Of a stretch of 47,523 nucleotides of DNA, positions 23,933-30,943 are shown piece after piece. The DNA is taken from IMG/VR virus record IMGVR_UViG_3300036827_000033, positions 1 to 47,523 of that record; one strand, given 5' to 3'. Position 1 is the stretch's first letter. Each line of letters opens with the position of its first letter. A program made the position numbers and the translations under genes. The DNA comes from a virus. The notes below the pieces were generated by a model that worked only from the letters and a program-made list of their open reading frames with translations, was not told the DNA's origin and ran no database searches.

Positions 23933-25291
23933 TTAAATCTCCCCGTGCGGCCCGATCGCCTTATCGTTGAACGTCGACGACGCGAACGAAACCGCCCCCG
24001 GATTCGCCTTGACGTACGCCGCCGTCGCCTGCGTGAACAGCGATTCACCGTAGAACTCGGAGCCGCTGATCGTCGCCACCGCCCCCGGCCATTTGGCGAA
24101 GCCGTCCTTGCTCGTGCGCGGACCTTCGAGATTGATGCAGGCGTATTCCTTGGCCCCGACCTTGGCGCGAATGACGACATTCTCGACAAGCCCATCGCAT
24201 CCGGCGGTCAGGTCGAGAAACTTGTCGCGCACCCATATTTCCATATTGCGGTAATGAAGGAACGTGCGCTCGTTGTTCCGAATCGCCGGCGATCGAGTTT
24301 CATCGTCTAAGTGGACGGTGAGTGGACCACCGCCCGCCGGACCATCGCATAGCATGTTCTGGAAGATCGTGCGGTAGCCAACCGGCACGGTTCGATTCGC
24401 GTTATACGCCGCCATCTCCGCGGCGCTCAGCGGCATGCTCTCTTTGCAGGTGATGGCCGCGCCGGGATAGGGCGAATCGTGCTTGATGTAGCCCGAGCGC
24501 CCGTAGGCGGGGTGATTCGGCGGCAGATCCAGCTTGCGATCGGGGTCGCCGTAAACGCATCCGCGATGAACGTGCGTGCGGATGCCGTGGTAGCCACTCA
24601 GGTTTTCGAGTTCCTTCTCCGTGAGCTTGTGCGTCGGGTCGACATGGCCCGCCACGACGATCTCAAGGGTGTGAATCCACATGCCGATCGTCGGTGTGGC
24701 GTCGCCGCCGTTGTATTCGCCGTACTCGCGCGGATCGCCCTCGGACGAGTCGAGAAACCCGACGTCCAGATTTTGCGAGCCGGACGCGAAGAGCGCCGAA
24801 GCGGTGCCGAGCTGCGTGATCGAGTCGATGCGCTGATTCTTACCAGCCATCTGCACGGCACAGCCGGCGCGATCGTCGTGCCGCAGCAGTAGGTTCCCCA
24901 AGTGCGCGCCGTCCGTGCGATTGACGATCGCGGCGGTGGATGGTTGTACCCACGGTGCCGCTCTCGTCAGCGTGAACCCGATTGATTCGCTGCCGAGCAA
25001 CGTAATCGGCCCCGCGAACACTTCCACCTTGAGCGTGTGCGCCCCGATGCCCAATGCGAGCGGCGTATACGATCCGTCCGGGTTGTCGCCAGCCGCGGAA
25101 TAAGGCGGCTTGCTTTCGACGTGCTGAGCGCCGTCCAGCGTGAATCGAACACTGCCCACGGTCGCGCCGGTGATGTCCGCGCGCACGGACCATTTCGCGG
25201 GAAGGGTTGACGGGTCGATGGCGTTGCCGTTGACAAGCGAACGAATCACCTTGCCGTTGCTCGCGTCGACGATGGAGAGGGTGATGGTCAT
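23933..25291 (-). CDS. Ig-like plus beta-helix adhesion protein, 452 aa
   Basis: Residues 1-110 look like an immunoglobulin-type domain (S-V-R-F-T-L-D-G-A-Q, S-Y-T-P-L-A-L-G, H-T-L-K-V-E-V-F). The remainder is a chain of short strands with C-I-N-L-E-G-P-R, N-V-V-I-R-A-K-V and similar, suggesting a beta-helix. Preceding gene overlap and order place it with the fibre gene at 22875. Probably a surface adhesin that binds or trims host polysaccharide; no active site visible. Confidence 0.55.
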   Translation of the reverse strand: MTITLSIVDASNGKVIRSLVNGNAIDPSTLPAKWSVRADITGATVGSVRFTLDGAQHVESKPPYSAAGDNPDGSYTPLALGIGAHTLKVEVFAGPITLLGSESIGFTLTRAAPWVQPSTAAIVNRTDGAHLGNLLLRHDDRAGCAVQMAGKNQRIDSITQLGTASALFASGSQNLDVGFLDSSEGDPREYGEYNGGDATPTIGMWIHTLEIVVAGHVDPTHKLTEKELENLSGYHGIRTHVHRGCVYGDPDRKLDLPPNHPAYGRSGYIKHDSPYPGAAITCKESMPLSAAEMAAYNANRTVPVGYRTIFQNMLCDGPAGGGPLTVHLDDETRSPAIRNNERTFLHYRNMEIWVRDKFLDLTAGCDGLVENVVIRAKVGAKEYACINLEGPRTSKDGFAKWPGAVATISGSEFYGESLFTQATAAYVKANPGAVSFASSTFNDKAIGPHGEI

Positions 25292-25335
25292 TGGGTGTCG
25301 TTGGCCGAGATTTGCAGGGTTTGGGTGGTAATCAT
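25288..25335 (-). CDS. 15-codon micro-ORF between membrane peptide and adhesin
   Basis: ATG at 25335 follows the stop of the 29-residue peptide after one base and ends with TGATG overlapping the start of the adhesin. Translational coupling makes it plausible as a relay, but the peptide is tiny and may be chance. Confidence 0.25.
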   Translation of the reverse strand: MITTQTLQISANDTQ

Positions 25336-25336
25336 T

Positions 25337-25426
25337 TCATTTCCCTTGCGTCGTCACCAGCCACGCCAGCGCGAGCAGCGTCACGATGCCCAGCGGCGCG
25401 AGGACGTTGGCGGCGCGGGTGGTCAT
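25337..25426 (-). CDS. 29-aa single-span membrane peptide
   Basis: ATG at 25426 overlaps the stop of the gene at 25423 (ATGA). The peptide has one hydrophobic span (L-A-P-L-G-I-V-T-L-L-A-L-A-W-L-V). It lies in the membrane-protein cluster that is the probable lysis region. Confidence 0.5.
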   Translation of the reverse strand: MTTRAANVLAPLGIVTLLALAWLVTTQGK

Positions 25427-25629
25427 TTCATCAACACCGCTCGTACCGCGCAGTCCTTTGCTTCCAGCAATTTTCGGAGTGCCGCAGTCGTTTCGGCATT
25501 CTGCGGCCCGTCCGCGATCCGGTTCGCAAGCTCCCCGAACGGTTTCGATGCTTCCTGCAAATGGGCGGGAAGATGCTCATAGGCAAAGAATTGCATCAGT
25601 GATTGCACGCCGGGATGTCGTTCAGCCAT
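25423..25629 (-). CDS. hypothetical protein (HPGVQSLMQFFAYEHLP family)
   Basis: The 68-residue reading starts at 25629 (M-A-E-R-H-P-G-V-Q-S-L-M-Q-F-F-A-Y-E-H-L-P). The longer frame upstream is a shadow. I recall this highly conserved small protein (ending R-K-L-L-E-A-K-D-C-A-V-R-A) from many prophages. It is helical and of unknown function. It overlaps the 57-residue gene before it by eight bases. Confidence 0.75.
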   Translation of the reverse strand: MAERHPGVQSLMQFFAYEHLPAHLQEASKPFGELANRIADGPQNAETTAALRKLLEAKDCAVRAVLMK

Positions 25630-25795
25630 CGTTGTTTTCCGTTTCTGCTGCGACGGCGATTCCGTGCATATCAATCACGGCTCTGCCGTCGTCTTCGTTA
25701 AATGCGTGCTGGTAGCCAGCTGCTTCCAGCTTCTCTTTAATTTCCGCGAACGCCTGTCCGCTTAGTTCTAAAATTGCGTAAGTGTGAGTTCCCAA
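25622..25795 (-). CDS. hypothetical protein, 57 aa, TTG start
   Basis: Begins with TTG at 25795, six bases after an excellent ribosome site (GGAGAG), directly after a stop in the same frame. The protein (Y-A-I-L-E-L-S-G-Q-A-F-A-E-I-K-E-K-L, D-D-G-R-A-V-I-D-M-H-G-I-A) matches a small phage protein family I recall without function. Overlaps the next start. Confidence 0.7.
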   Translation of the reverse strand: MGTHTYAILELSGQAFAEIKEKLEAAGYQHAFNEDDGRAVIDMHGIAVAAETENNDG

Positions 25796-25798
25796 AAG

Positions 25799-25978
25799 TC
25801 ACTCTCCTGCTGTCAACTTCCAGCAACACGAACACTCGATACTTGTCTGACCGTTTTTCGCCACAACTTTCAGACGAAGACCTTTTCCGCACTCGAAACA
25901 GCGCAATCCCGCGATGCGAGACAGAAGATTGCCCATCGCAACAACACACTTCAGCAACAGCAGCAGGGCTTGTTTCAA
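25799..25978 (-). CDS. Cys-rich small protein, start uncertain
   Basis: About 59 residues from TTG at 25978, which overlaps the stop of the gene before it (TTGA). GTG at 25987 or ATG at 25936 are also possible. The C-terminal part has C-F-E-C and C-S-C-C, suggesting a zinc-binding knuckle, like the com-type small proteins of some phages. Hydrophobic N-terminus in the longer readings. Confidence 0.5.
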   Translation of the reverse strand: MKQALLLLLKCVVAMGNLLSRIAGLRCFECGKGLRLKVVAKNGQTSIECSCCWKLTAGE

Positions 25979-26187
25979 AACGGCCACCGATAAAACGCCG
26001 CCCACAACACGAAGGCGATGAAGATTGCGCCGAGCACCATCAGCACGCGGGCGATGATTGTTACGGCGATGTCGCTCATTTCGGTTTCCTCCGAACAGCC
26101 GCCGAGAAGTCCGAAAATCACGCAGACCAAGCAATCCGAAACCTTCTCGATGATTCGTCTCGCGAAGTTGGCGGCATGGGTGGTCAT
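25975..26187 (-). CDS. small membrane protein with possible dual start
   Basis: ATG at 26187 gives 70 residues with ATGA coupling to the gene before it. An internal ATG at 26079 has a far better ribosome site (GGAGG seven bases upstream) and gives 34 residues. The long form has a Cys-rich hydrophobic stretch (C-L-V-C-V-I-F-G-L-L-G-G-C) before the shared span (V-L-M-V-L-G-A-I-F-I-A-F-V-L-W). Two starts producing long and short membrane proteins is the lambda S holin/antiholin plan; here only an inference. Confidence 0.5.
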   Translation of the reverse strand: MTTHAANFARRIIEKVSDCLVCVIFGLLGGCSEETEMSDIAVTIIARVLMVLGAIFIAFVLWAAFYRWPF

Positions 26188-26348
26188 TCCAGCGGCGACC
26201 CGAAAAGCCCGTAGCCGATCAGCCCGAGCAGCACCCAGACGATCAGCGAAGGAACGAGAAAACGCCGGTCGGATTCGACGTAGCCGCGCCAGCCGATGAA
26301 CAGCAGCGCGATGACGTATATGAGCCAGTACCAAACGCCGATTGTCAT
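26184..26348 (-). CDS. 54-aa membrane protein
   Basis: Start at 26348. The upstream frame is a shadow. Two hydrophobic spans (W-Y-W-L-I-Y-V-I-A-L-L-F-I-G-W and L-I-V-W-V-L-L-G-L-I-G-Y-G-L-F) separated by a charged loop. Size and context fit a holin-class or accessory lysis protein, without proof. Confidence 0.55.
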   Translation of the reverse strand: MTIGVWYWLIYVIALLFIGWRGYVESDRRFLVPSLIVWVLLGLIGYGLFGSPLE

Positions 26349-26379
26349 TTGCGTTCCTTTCGCGGAAGTAGGCTTTGGG

Positions 26380-26763
26380 TCATACGTCCGCCTGCTTCGC
26401 GTCGTGGTCCCGCGCCACGCTCTCCGCGGCGTCAGCAATCGCCACGTCCTCTTTCTTCTTCGTTAGCTCAGCGATGCGCCGCTTGTCGGAGGCGATGGTA
26501 TTGAGCATCAGGCTGCGCTCGCCGTTGAGCTGCTTGTGAATGGTCTTCGTTGTGGCGGTGTTGTCTTTCAATTCCGTTTTTACTTCCGCGACCTTCTCTT
26601 TGACTTCGCGGCGATCGACCTTCGCCTCTTTATCCCGCTTCGATGCTTTGTGATCCGCCCAGCGCTGCATGATGACCGCGATGATGACCATCACCGGCGT
26701 CAGCAGACTGAACCACTGGTCGGAGGAAACGGTGGCGAGGATGCTGAGTGATCCGTGCGTCAC
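26380..26763 (-). CDS. membrane-anchored coiled-coil protein, holin-like
   Basis: Predicted 127 residues: one hydrophobic span (about 18-34, L-L-T-P-V-M-V-I-I-A-V-I-M) then a long charged coiled coil (Lys/Glu-rich, about 40-118). This is a common phage layout next to lysis genes. It overlaps the start of the lipobox gene's end by four bases. Could also be a membrane-linked structural factor. Confidence 0.55.
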   Translation of the reverse strand: MTHGSLSILATVSSDQWFSLLTPVMVIIAVIMQRWADHKASKRDKEAKVDRREVKEKVAEVKTELKDNTATTKTIHKQLNGERSLMLNTIASDKRRIAELTKKKEDVAIADAAESVARDHDAKQADV

Positions 26764-27455
26764 GTCACCGCCGCGTCAGACTTCGCCTGCACCGCCTGCT
26801 TCGCGTCCATCAGCAGTTTCTTTGTCGTTTCAGAAACGTCGAGATTGGCGAGCTGGCCGGGCGGGATGTTGGCCGCGACTTCGGTCGTCAATTTGCGCTC
26901 ACGCAGATAGCGAATCGCGAAGTAGACGAAGATTCCCGCCGTCGTGACGATCAGGGCCGCGCCACAGCCGACGAGCCACGGCATGAGCTTGTCCAGCAGT
27001 TCGTCGGAGATGCGCATCAGGCCGAATACGAGCGCGCCCGCCAGGCCCGCGATCAACACGCCCGCGCCGGCCTGGACCTTCCCGCCGTCGAGAAAGGCGT
27101 GAACGCCGAGCGCTATGCCAGCGACGATCGCCAGCGCCGCAATAATTCGAATCACGTCCTCCACGCGGTAGAGCCACTGGCGGCTCGAATCGTTCTCTTT
27201 GGTGAGCGTCTTGACCTGCTTCACCGCGTCGGATTCTCCGGTGCGCACGTCCTTTTCGCCCGATTGGATCTCCGACGCGCCCGCGGCTTGGTTTGCGTTG
27301 AGTGGTGCGGATTTCACGCGGGTCAGGCCGTCGTCAATCTGCTTCAGGCCCGAGTCCATCGCGCCAAAACCGCCGACGTGCTCACTGACGTCGGCGCCGT
27401 TCTTGGGACAGCCGGTGAGCAGGACTAGCAGGATGATGGGGAGCAGAGATTTCAT
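26760..27455 (-). CDS. lipobox membrane protein of the lysis region
   Basis: Predicted 231 residues. The N-terminus is a lipoprotein signal (I-I-L-L-V-L-L-T-G-C; Cys16). Three hydrophobic spans follow (about 100-120, 130-150, 158-182), with a helical tail. A lipobox plus spans is atypical of a classic spanin. It could be a fused membrane-spanning protein. A terminator hairpin abuts the start codon and no Shine-Dalgarno is seen before it. Confidence 0.55.
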   Translation of the reverse strand: MKSLLPIILLVLLTGCPKNGADVSEHVGGFGAMDSGLKQIDDGLTRVKSAPLNANQAAGASEIQSGEKDVRTGESDAVKQVKTLTKENDSSRQWLYRVEDVIRIIAALAIVAGIALGVHAFLDGGKVQAGAGVLIAGLAGALVFGLMRISDELLDKLMPWLVGCGAALIVTTAGIFVYFAIRYLRERKLTTEVAANIPPGQLANLDVSETTKKLLMDAKQAVQAKSDAAVT

Positions 27456-27465
27456 GTTTCAAAAA

Positions 27466-27492
27466 CCCGGCGCGCCCGAAAGCGTCGCCGGG
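27466..27492 (-). terminator. intrinsic terminator abutting the lipobox gene start
   Basis: 7-bp perfect stem (CCCGGCG/CGCCGGG) with a 13-base loop, followed on the minus strand by TTTTTG and then GAAAC before the ATG at 27455. It lies 14 bases after the stop of the upstream gene. It would stop rightward-to-left transcription before the lysis and tail genes unless antiterminated. Confidence 0.6.
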
Positions 27493-27506
27493 AAGGTCGG
27501 GCAGAC

Positions 27507-27956
27507 CTATGCCGTGGGAAATTCAGGCCAAAGCCAAGCGGCGATTCGTCGCCCAAGTCCATCGGCGCTATCCATTCGTTGTTGCAGTTCAGCGAATGAT
27601 TCGAAATTCTGACCGGAAATTCTCCAATAGAATTTCACGGCGTTCGCTGGCGCGTCTTGCCCTTCGTCGATTACGAGCACAAACAGGTTCTTCCAATCGC
27701 TGCGAGTCGATTCGAGTTCTGCGCGGATATGCAAATCTTGGCCGCGTGGGACGCGCTCGCCCTCGCGCTTGTATTCGATGCGGGCCTTCCTTTTTGCACC
27801 CCAATTATCCAGTTCGTGCGTGCTGAAAGAGTGGTCGACATCGCATGGTCCGTTTCTTTCCGGGCAATGCTTGTTGATCCATTGCCCGGATCGAAGCCAT
27901 GACACTTCGCCGGTTCCCCCGCAACATGGGCAAGATGTGCGAAGCGGATCGTTCAC
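27507..27956 (-). CDS. hypothetical protein with N-terminal Cys cluster
   Basis: Predicted 149 residues. The N-terminus C-P-C-C-G-G-T-G-E-V-S-W looks like a DnaJ-type zinc-ribbon repeat; the rest is mixed and helical (W-K-N-L-F-V-L-V-I-D-E-G-Q-D). Its ATG overlaps the methylase stop by four bases. Function unknown. Confidence 0.6.
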   Translation of the reverse strand: MNDPLRTSCPCCGGTGEVSWLRSGQWINKHCPERNGPCDVDHSFSTHELDNWGAKRKARIEYKREGERVPRGQDLHIRAELESTRSDWKNLFVLVIDEGQDAPANAVKFYWRISGQNFESFAELQQRMDSADGLGRRIAAWLWPEFPTA

Positions 27957-28960
27957 CGGATCAACACAAAACCGAACTTCGTGAATGATTCACAAAATGC
28001 CTTCGCGTCTTTCCCGAGATAGATAACCGCCTGCCCCTGAAGCGGTGCGCCCGGTTTGCCGTCCTCGTCCAAAAACTTGACGCGCCCGGATGGAAAACAA
28101 ATCGCGGAGGCGACGTTCGCCAACTTCTGAAACCATTTCGTCTCAGTGGCGTTGTTCACCAAAACGATTGCTTCGGGAACGTCGGCGGGGAAATGCCCGC
28201 AGAGTTTTTCAGTGAAGGCCGTCACCAGATCGGACGTGTAAGGCGGGTTCATCCACACCTTGCCGCGCCAATCTTGCTTCAGGCCGTCGTCGTCAACGGC
28301 GTAGAACGTTTCCGCGCCGACAACTTTTTGAGCAATCTTCGATGTGGCGGGGTCGAGTTCGATCTCACCCAGCACTTCGCGGGCCGCTTCGATATATTCC
28401 TTCGGCGTGTACCATTCGGGAACGCCGGTATTCTTCGAGACGTGCGCCGCAGTTCCCGCCTTCTCTGTCCCGGTGGCGAACCGGATGAAATCGATAACGC
28501 TCACCGGCTCGTCGACTTCCTTGTTGGCCTCGAAATACTCGTCAATCCGTTCCGCGTTCGCGGCTACCTTGCGGTAGTTTGTCAGCGTGTTTTTCGAGAA
28601 GGGCAAAGCTGTCCCATCGCTTGGGATAGCTTTGTTGCCCTTGCCGCCCATCGCCCCGCGCTCTTCGGGCGGCTTCGCTGGCATCGCCTTGCCGATGTAC
28701 GCCGTCAGCTTGAATCGCCCGGCTTGAATCGTGTTGATAGCGTCGCGTGTGGCGTGAAGATCGTTGGCGAGCTTCAATAGCCCATCACCAGCCCGCAGCG
28801 CCTTCAGTGAATCTCCAACGGACGCTTCGTTGGAAACTATCGCGTCCACCTTTTCGAGAAATATCTTCGCGCCCGTCGTAACGTCGCGCGAAACTAATGA
28901 TCCGTTGCCGTTCCGCTTGCTGATTGAGCGCGCGGAGGTGGCAGTCTGCCCGACTGTCAT
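27953..28960 (-). CDS. phage DNA N6-adenine methyltransferase with N-terminal extension
   Basis: Predicted 335 residues. The C-terminal part (about 160-335) is a Dam-type phage methylase: W-Y-T-P-K-E-Y-I, E-L-D-P-A-T-S, and the catalytic M-N-P-P-Y motif (N-P-P-Y, methyl transfer to adenine). The N-terminal half is an extra helical domain. It is downstream of the NusG-like gene and its terminators. The phage methylates its own DNA, probably against host restriction (inference). Confidence 0.85.
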   Translation of the reverse strand: MTVGQTATSARSISKRNGNGSLVSRDVTTGAKIFLEKVDAIVSNEASVGDSLKALRAGDGLLKLANDLHATRDAINTIQAGRFKLTAYIGKAMPAKPPEERGAMGGKGNKAIPSDGTALPFSKNTLTNYRKVAANAERIDEYFEANKEVDEPVSVIDFIRFATGTEKAGTAAHVSKNTGVPEWYTPKEYIEAAREVLGEIELDPATSKIAQKVVGAETFYAVDDDGLKQDWRGKVWMNPPYTSDLVTAFTEKLCGHFPADVPEAIVLVNNATETKWFQKLANVASAICFPSGRVKFLDEDGKPGAPLQGQAVIYLGKDAKAFCESFTKFGFVLIR

Positions 28961-28991
28961 ACGATCTCCTGTTAAAGTTTTGGAAAGTTTC

Positions 28992-29195
28992 TCAGTCTTC
29001 CGCCCGCGCCATCAGCCGGCGCAGCGGCGTCCAATCCATCCGGCGCAACCGCGGCAGGGAACGCCCGTCTTCGGTGTACAGCCGGTGATTGCGCATCCAC
29101 ACGCCCGTCTGCCGCGTCGCCTGGTCCAGCACGTCGGATGCGGTGGCGAACGGGGAATCAATCACTACCGGGATCTGGTCGATGAACAGCGTCAT
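28992..29195 (-). CDS. hypothetical protein, 67 aa
   Basis: Opens with T-L-F-I-D-Q-I-P-V-V-I-D and contains W-M-R-N-H-R-L-Y-T-E-D-G. Not recognised. A strong hairpin with a T-run ends eight bases before the ATG and there is no Shine-Dalgarno, so translation would be limited or need special conditions. Confidence 0.5.
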   Translation of the reverse strand: MTLFIDQIPVVIDSPFATASDVLDQATRQTGVWMRNHRLYTEDGRSLPRLRRMDWTPLRRLMARAED

Positions 29196-29203
29196 CGGAA
29201 AAA

Positions 29204-29235
29204 CCGCCGCCCGGTGAACGAATGCCGGGCGACGG
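29204..29235 (-). terminator. intrinsic terminator before the 67-aa gene
   Basis: Stem of about 11 bp with one wobble pair; core CGCCCGG/CCGGGCG at 29208-29214 and 29225-29231. Read on the minus strand it is followed by TTTTT and ends just before ATG at 29195. Second of two tandem hairpins after the NusG-like gene. Confidence 0.6.
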
Positions 29236-29258
29236 GGAAGGGAAGAGTGAAGGCTAAA

Positions 29259-29288
29259 ACCGGCGCGGGTTCGTCGGGCCGCGCCGGT
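29259..29288 (-). terminator. intrinsic terminator after the NusG-like gene
   Basis: Perfect 10-bp stem (ACCGGCGCGG/CCGCGCCGGT) with a 10-base loop, followed by TTTTAG on the minus strand. It starts 14 bases past the NusG-like stop. Together with the second hairpin it should block transcription into the methylase and late genes. Confidence 0.7.
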
Positions 29289-29302
29289 GGGGGAAGAAAA
29301 GA

Positions 29303-29863
29303 TCAGGCGGCTTCGAGTATGGCCGGATCGATGTCAGTTGGAATGGACTGGCCCATGATCTCAAGGCGAACGGTGAACACTTCTTTGCCGCCACGGATTC
29401 GGCGGTTTTCGAGCGTACCCTCGCGGCCCATGAACGCGTCAGCTCGCACGCGTACACGTCCGCCCTCGCGCAATTCGGGGTATAGATCAGGCGTTTGCGC
29501 CAAATGGAGCTCCACTTCAGCGAGTTGCGATTTCAAGCGTGCTTGCCCTGATTGCGGGATGAGCTGATGCGCGGAAACGCGGTGATTGCGATCGGCTATG
29601 TCGCGGCCACGCTGGCCGGAGCCGACGAAAAGCTTGTAAGGAAACACGGACCTTTTCCATGTCCGGGCTTTGCCATTGGGCCGTCGGCCACGCTCAACAT
29701 AGACCGGCTTGTAGCAACCGACGCCGTTGCCGCGAAGCTCTTCGATGAGCGCGGATTCGTGCGTTCTGCCGCCGTAACTGCGGAATCTTGGCCGACAAAT
29801 GCTGATTTCACCTTCGAGCGTCGCAACCGAATTTAGGGAATCTTCCGCTGGAATCTCGTCCAT
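29303..29863 (-). CDS. NusG-like transcription factor, probable antiterminator
   Basis: Predicted 186 residues in two domains. The N-terminal half has the NGN pattern (A-L-I-E-E-L, G-V-G-C-Y-K-P-V, then a basic stretch, V-F-P-Y-K-L-F-V). The C-terminal part has a KOW-type stretch (G-R-V-R-V-R-A-D-A-F-M-G-R-E-G-T-L) and V-R-L-E-I-M-G-Q. NusG paralogues such as RfaH and UpxY act as processive antiterminators. Two terminators follow immediately. A GGAGG site lies before the ATG. No ops-like recruitment element was recognised in the 127-base leader. Confidence 0.7.
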   Translation of the reverse strand: MDEIPAEDSLNSVATLEGEISICRPRFRSYGGRTHESALIEELRGNGVGCYKPVYVERGRRPNGKARTWKRSVFPYKLFVGSGQRGRDIADRNHRVSAHQLIPQSGQARLKSQLAEVELHLAQTPDLYPELREGGRVRVRADAFMGREGTLENRRIRGGKEVFTVRLEIMGQSIPTDIDPAILEAA

Positions 29864-29990
29864 TCTCGTCCTCCATGCGCGGTCCGTAGGCGTAATGTTG
29901 TGGCGAGCTACAGAGTGGATGCCGCCGTTCGCCAGCGACTAGGTAGCCCGGTGCCCTTGGTTGGCGTTAGAACAATCATGGACGGGAAAA
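29864..29990. promoter_or_regulatory. leader region of the NusG-like gene
   Basis: Noncoding spacer ahead of the NusG-like gene with a GGAGG ribosome site near the ATG. No clear -35/-10 pair or ops-type element was identified. It lies just past the stop of the ribbon-helix-helix-like gene. Confidence 0.3.
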
Positions 29991-30188
29991 TCAGCGATGT
30001 GAAGCTTTTTCGGGCGGATGATTTGTTTTTGTCATACTTTTCGATCGCCGTTTCTCGCTCATTGCCCGCGCCAAAAGCCGTTGAACTACACGACTGGCGT
30101 TGCGATGCCCCTTGAGCCATACGGCTTGCGATTGCATGATCGAGATACAAACCCGCGCCCGGCCATCAACTTCATTGCTTCCCGCCAT
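29991..30188 (-). CDS. ribbon-helix-helix-like DNA-binding protein, 65 aa
   Basis: Starts at 30188 with GGAG upstream. The longer frame (to 30311) is a shadow. R-V-C-I-S-I-M-Q-S-Q-A-V-W-L-K then N-A-S-R-V-V-Q-R-L-L-A-R-A-M fits the strand plus two helices of a CopG/Arc type. Basic tail. Might regulate the NusG-like gene downstream. Confidence 0.5.
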   Translation of the reverse strand: MAGSNEVDGRARVCISIMQSQAVWLKGHRNASRVVQRLLARAMSEKRRSKSMTKTNHPPEKASHR

Positions 30189-30225
30189 CCTTAGCTCCGT
30201 TGCCTTGCTTCCCTTCGCCACGACA

Positions 30226-30669
30226 CTACGCCGCCTTGATCCACTCCCAACGCCGCTGCGCGCAACGTCGGCCCGTGCAGATCGCGGTCTTGAGATTGGC
30301 GTAATTAACACGCAACATCCGCGACGCCTCCGCCGCGTTGCGGAACGTCTCGCCGCGATCGCTTTTCAAGATACGAAGCGCAACCGGCTTGGCGGTGCGC
30401 GGCTTCGGGGTCAGCTTCCCGCGCACGCCAAACCTCTCCGCGATTGCCGACAGGGCGCTAACTCGATCATTGCGCTCGCGCTCAAAAGCGCGATCCACGC
30501 CGACGCTCTTTGCCGCCGCTCGATTGTATTTCGGATGCTGGTAGGACTCGTCGCAACAAGCGGCTTCGTACCCATTGGTCAGCACGATTCCGCCGCGAAA
30601 CACGCTCTCGGTTGCGGCAAGTCGCTCGCGGTGCTCGGCTTCGTCTCTTTCGATTTGCTCTGCGGTCAT
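30226..30669 (-). CDS. NUMOD/IENR-like DNA-binding protein, 147 aa
   Basis: The C-terminal block F-R-N-A-A-E-A-S-R-M-L-R-V-N-Y-A-N-L-K-T (then C-T-G-R-R-C-A-Q-R-R-W-E-W) resembles the helical repeats found next to homing-endonuclease domains, used for DNA contact. The N-terminal helix is charged. No HNH or GIY-YIG core seen, so a DNA-binding protein rather than an active nuclease. ATGA overlap with the gene at 30666. Confidence 0.55.
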   Translation of the reverse strand: MTAEQIERDEAEHRERLAATESVFRGGIVLTNGYEAACCDESYQHPKYNRAAAKSVGVDRAFERERNDRVSALSAIAERFGVRGKLTPKPRTAKPVALRILKSDRGETFRNAAEASRMLRVNYANLKTAICTGRRCAQRRWEWIKAA

Positions 30670-30863
30670 TTCTGCTCCGTCGCTAAACCTTCCCCGCGCG
30701 AATCAGCCGCTTCCTTCTCCAACTCCCCCACGCGCTTCGCCGCGCCCTTCTCATCGGGACGCCATCCGACCTGTTCGCCGTCGGCAAGGATGATCCAACC
30801 TTCGCGTCCGTGGTATTGACCGAGTTCGCCGGTGCCAGTGCATTTTTGAACTTCGTAGGTCAT
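30666..30863 (-). CDS. hypothetical protein, 65 aa
   Basis: Small protein with W-I-I-L-A-D-G-E-Q-V-G-W-R-P-D-E and a charged helix. Its ATG (30863) is partly inside the left target duplication of the IS element. The pre-insertion context was TAG then GGAGGAAAG-ATG; after insertion AGGA is kept, so translation may survive but transcription would have to cross the element. Confidence 0.55.
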   Translation of the reverse strand: MTYEVQKCTGTGELGQYHGREGWIILADGEQVGWRPDEKGAAKRVGELEKEAADSRGEGLATEQK

Positions 30864-30870
30864 CTTTCCT
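30863..30870. repeat. target-site duplication, left copy (TCTTTCCT)
   Basis: Identical 8-bp sequence at 33849-33856 on the other side of the element. Eight bases is the usual target duplication of the IS1595 family. An exact copy means the insertion is recent or unmodified. Confidence 0.95.
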
Positions 30871-30880
30871 CGGAAGTATG

Positions 30881-30931
30881 CCCTTTACGCAATTAAATAA
30901 TCTTGCTACTTGACAATGATTGCGTAAAGGG
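30881..30931. repeat. inner inverted repeat flanking the transposase promoter
   Basis: Perfect 13-bp inverted repeat (CCCTTTACGCAAT at 30881-30893, its reverse complement at 30919-30931). The inner part of the terminal repeat is therefore present a second time, flipped, between the end and the gene. A TTGACA at 30910-30915 sits between the arms. Transposase binding here could also repress its own promoter. Confidence 0.75.
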
Positions 30932-30937
30932 TAAAAT
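30910..30937 (+). promoter_or_regulatory. transposase promoter, likely leaderless
   Basis: -35 TTGACA (30910-30915), 16-base spacer, -10 TAAAAT (30932-30937). Transcription would begin at or next to the ATG at 30944, and no Shine-Dalgarno is present, so the message is likely leaderless. Confidence 0.6.
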
Positions 30938-30943
30938 TAAACC

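Noticed and set aside
30100-30819. 239-residue plus-strand ORF across three minus-strand genes
   Set aside because: Antisense frame with no ribosome site; the minus-strand genes have overlaps and ribosome sites.
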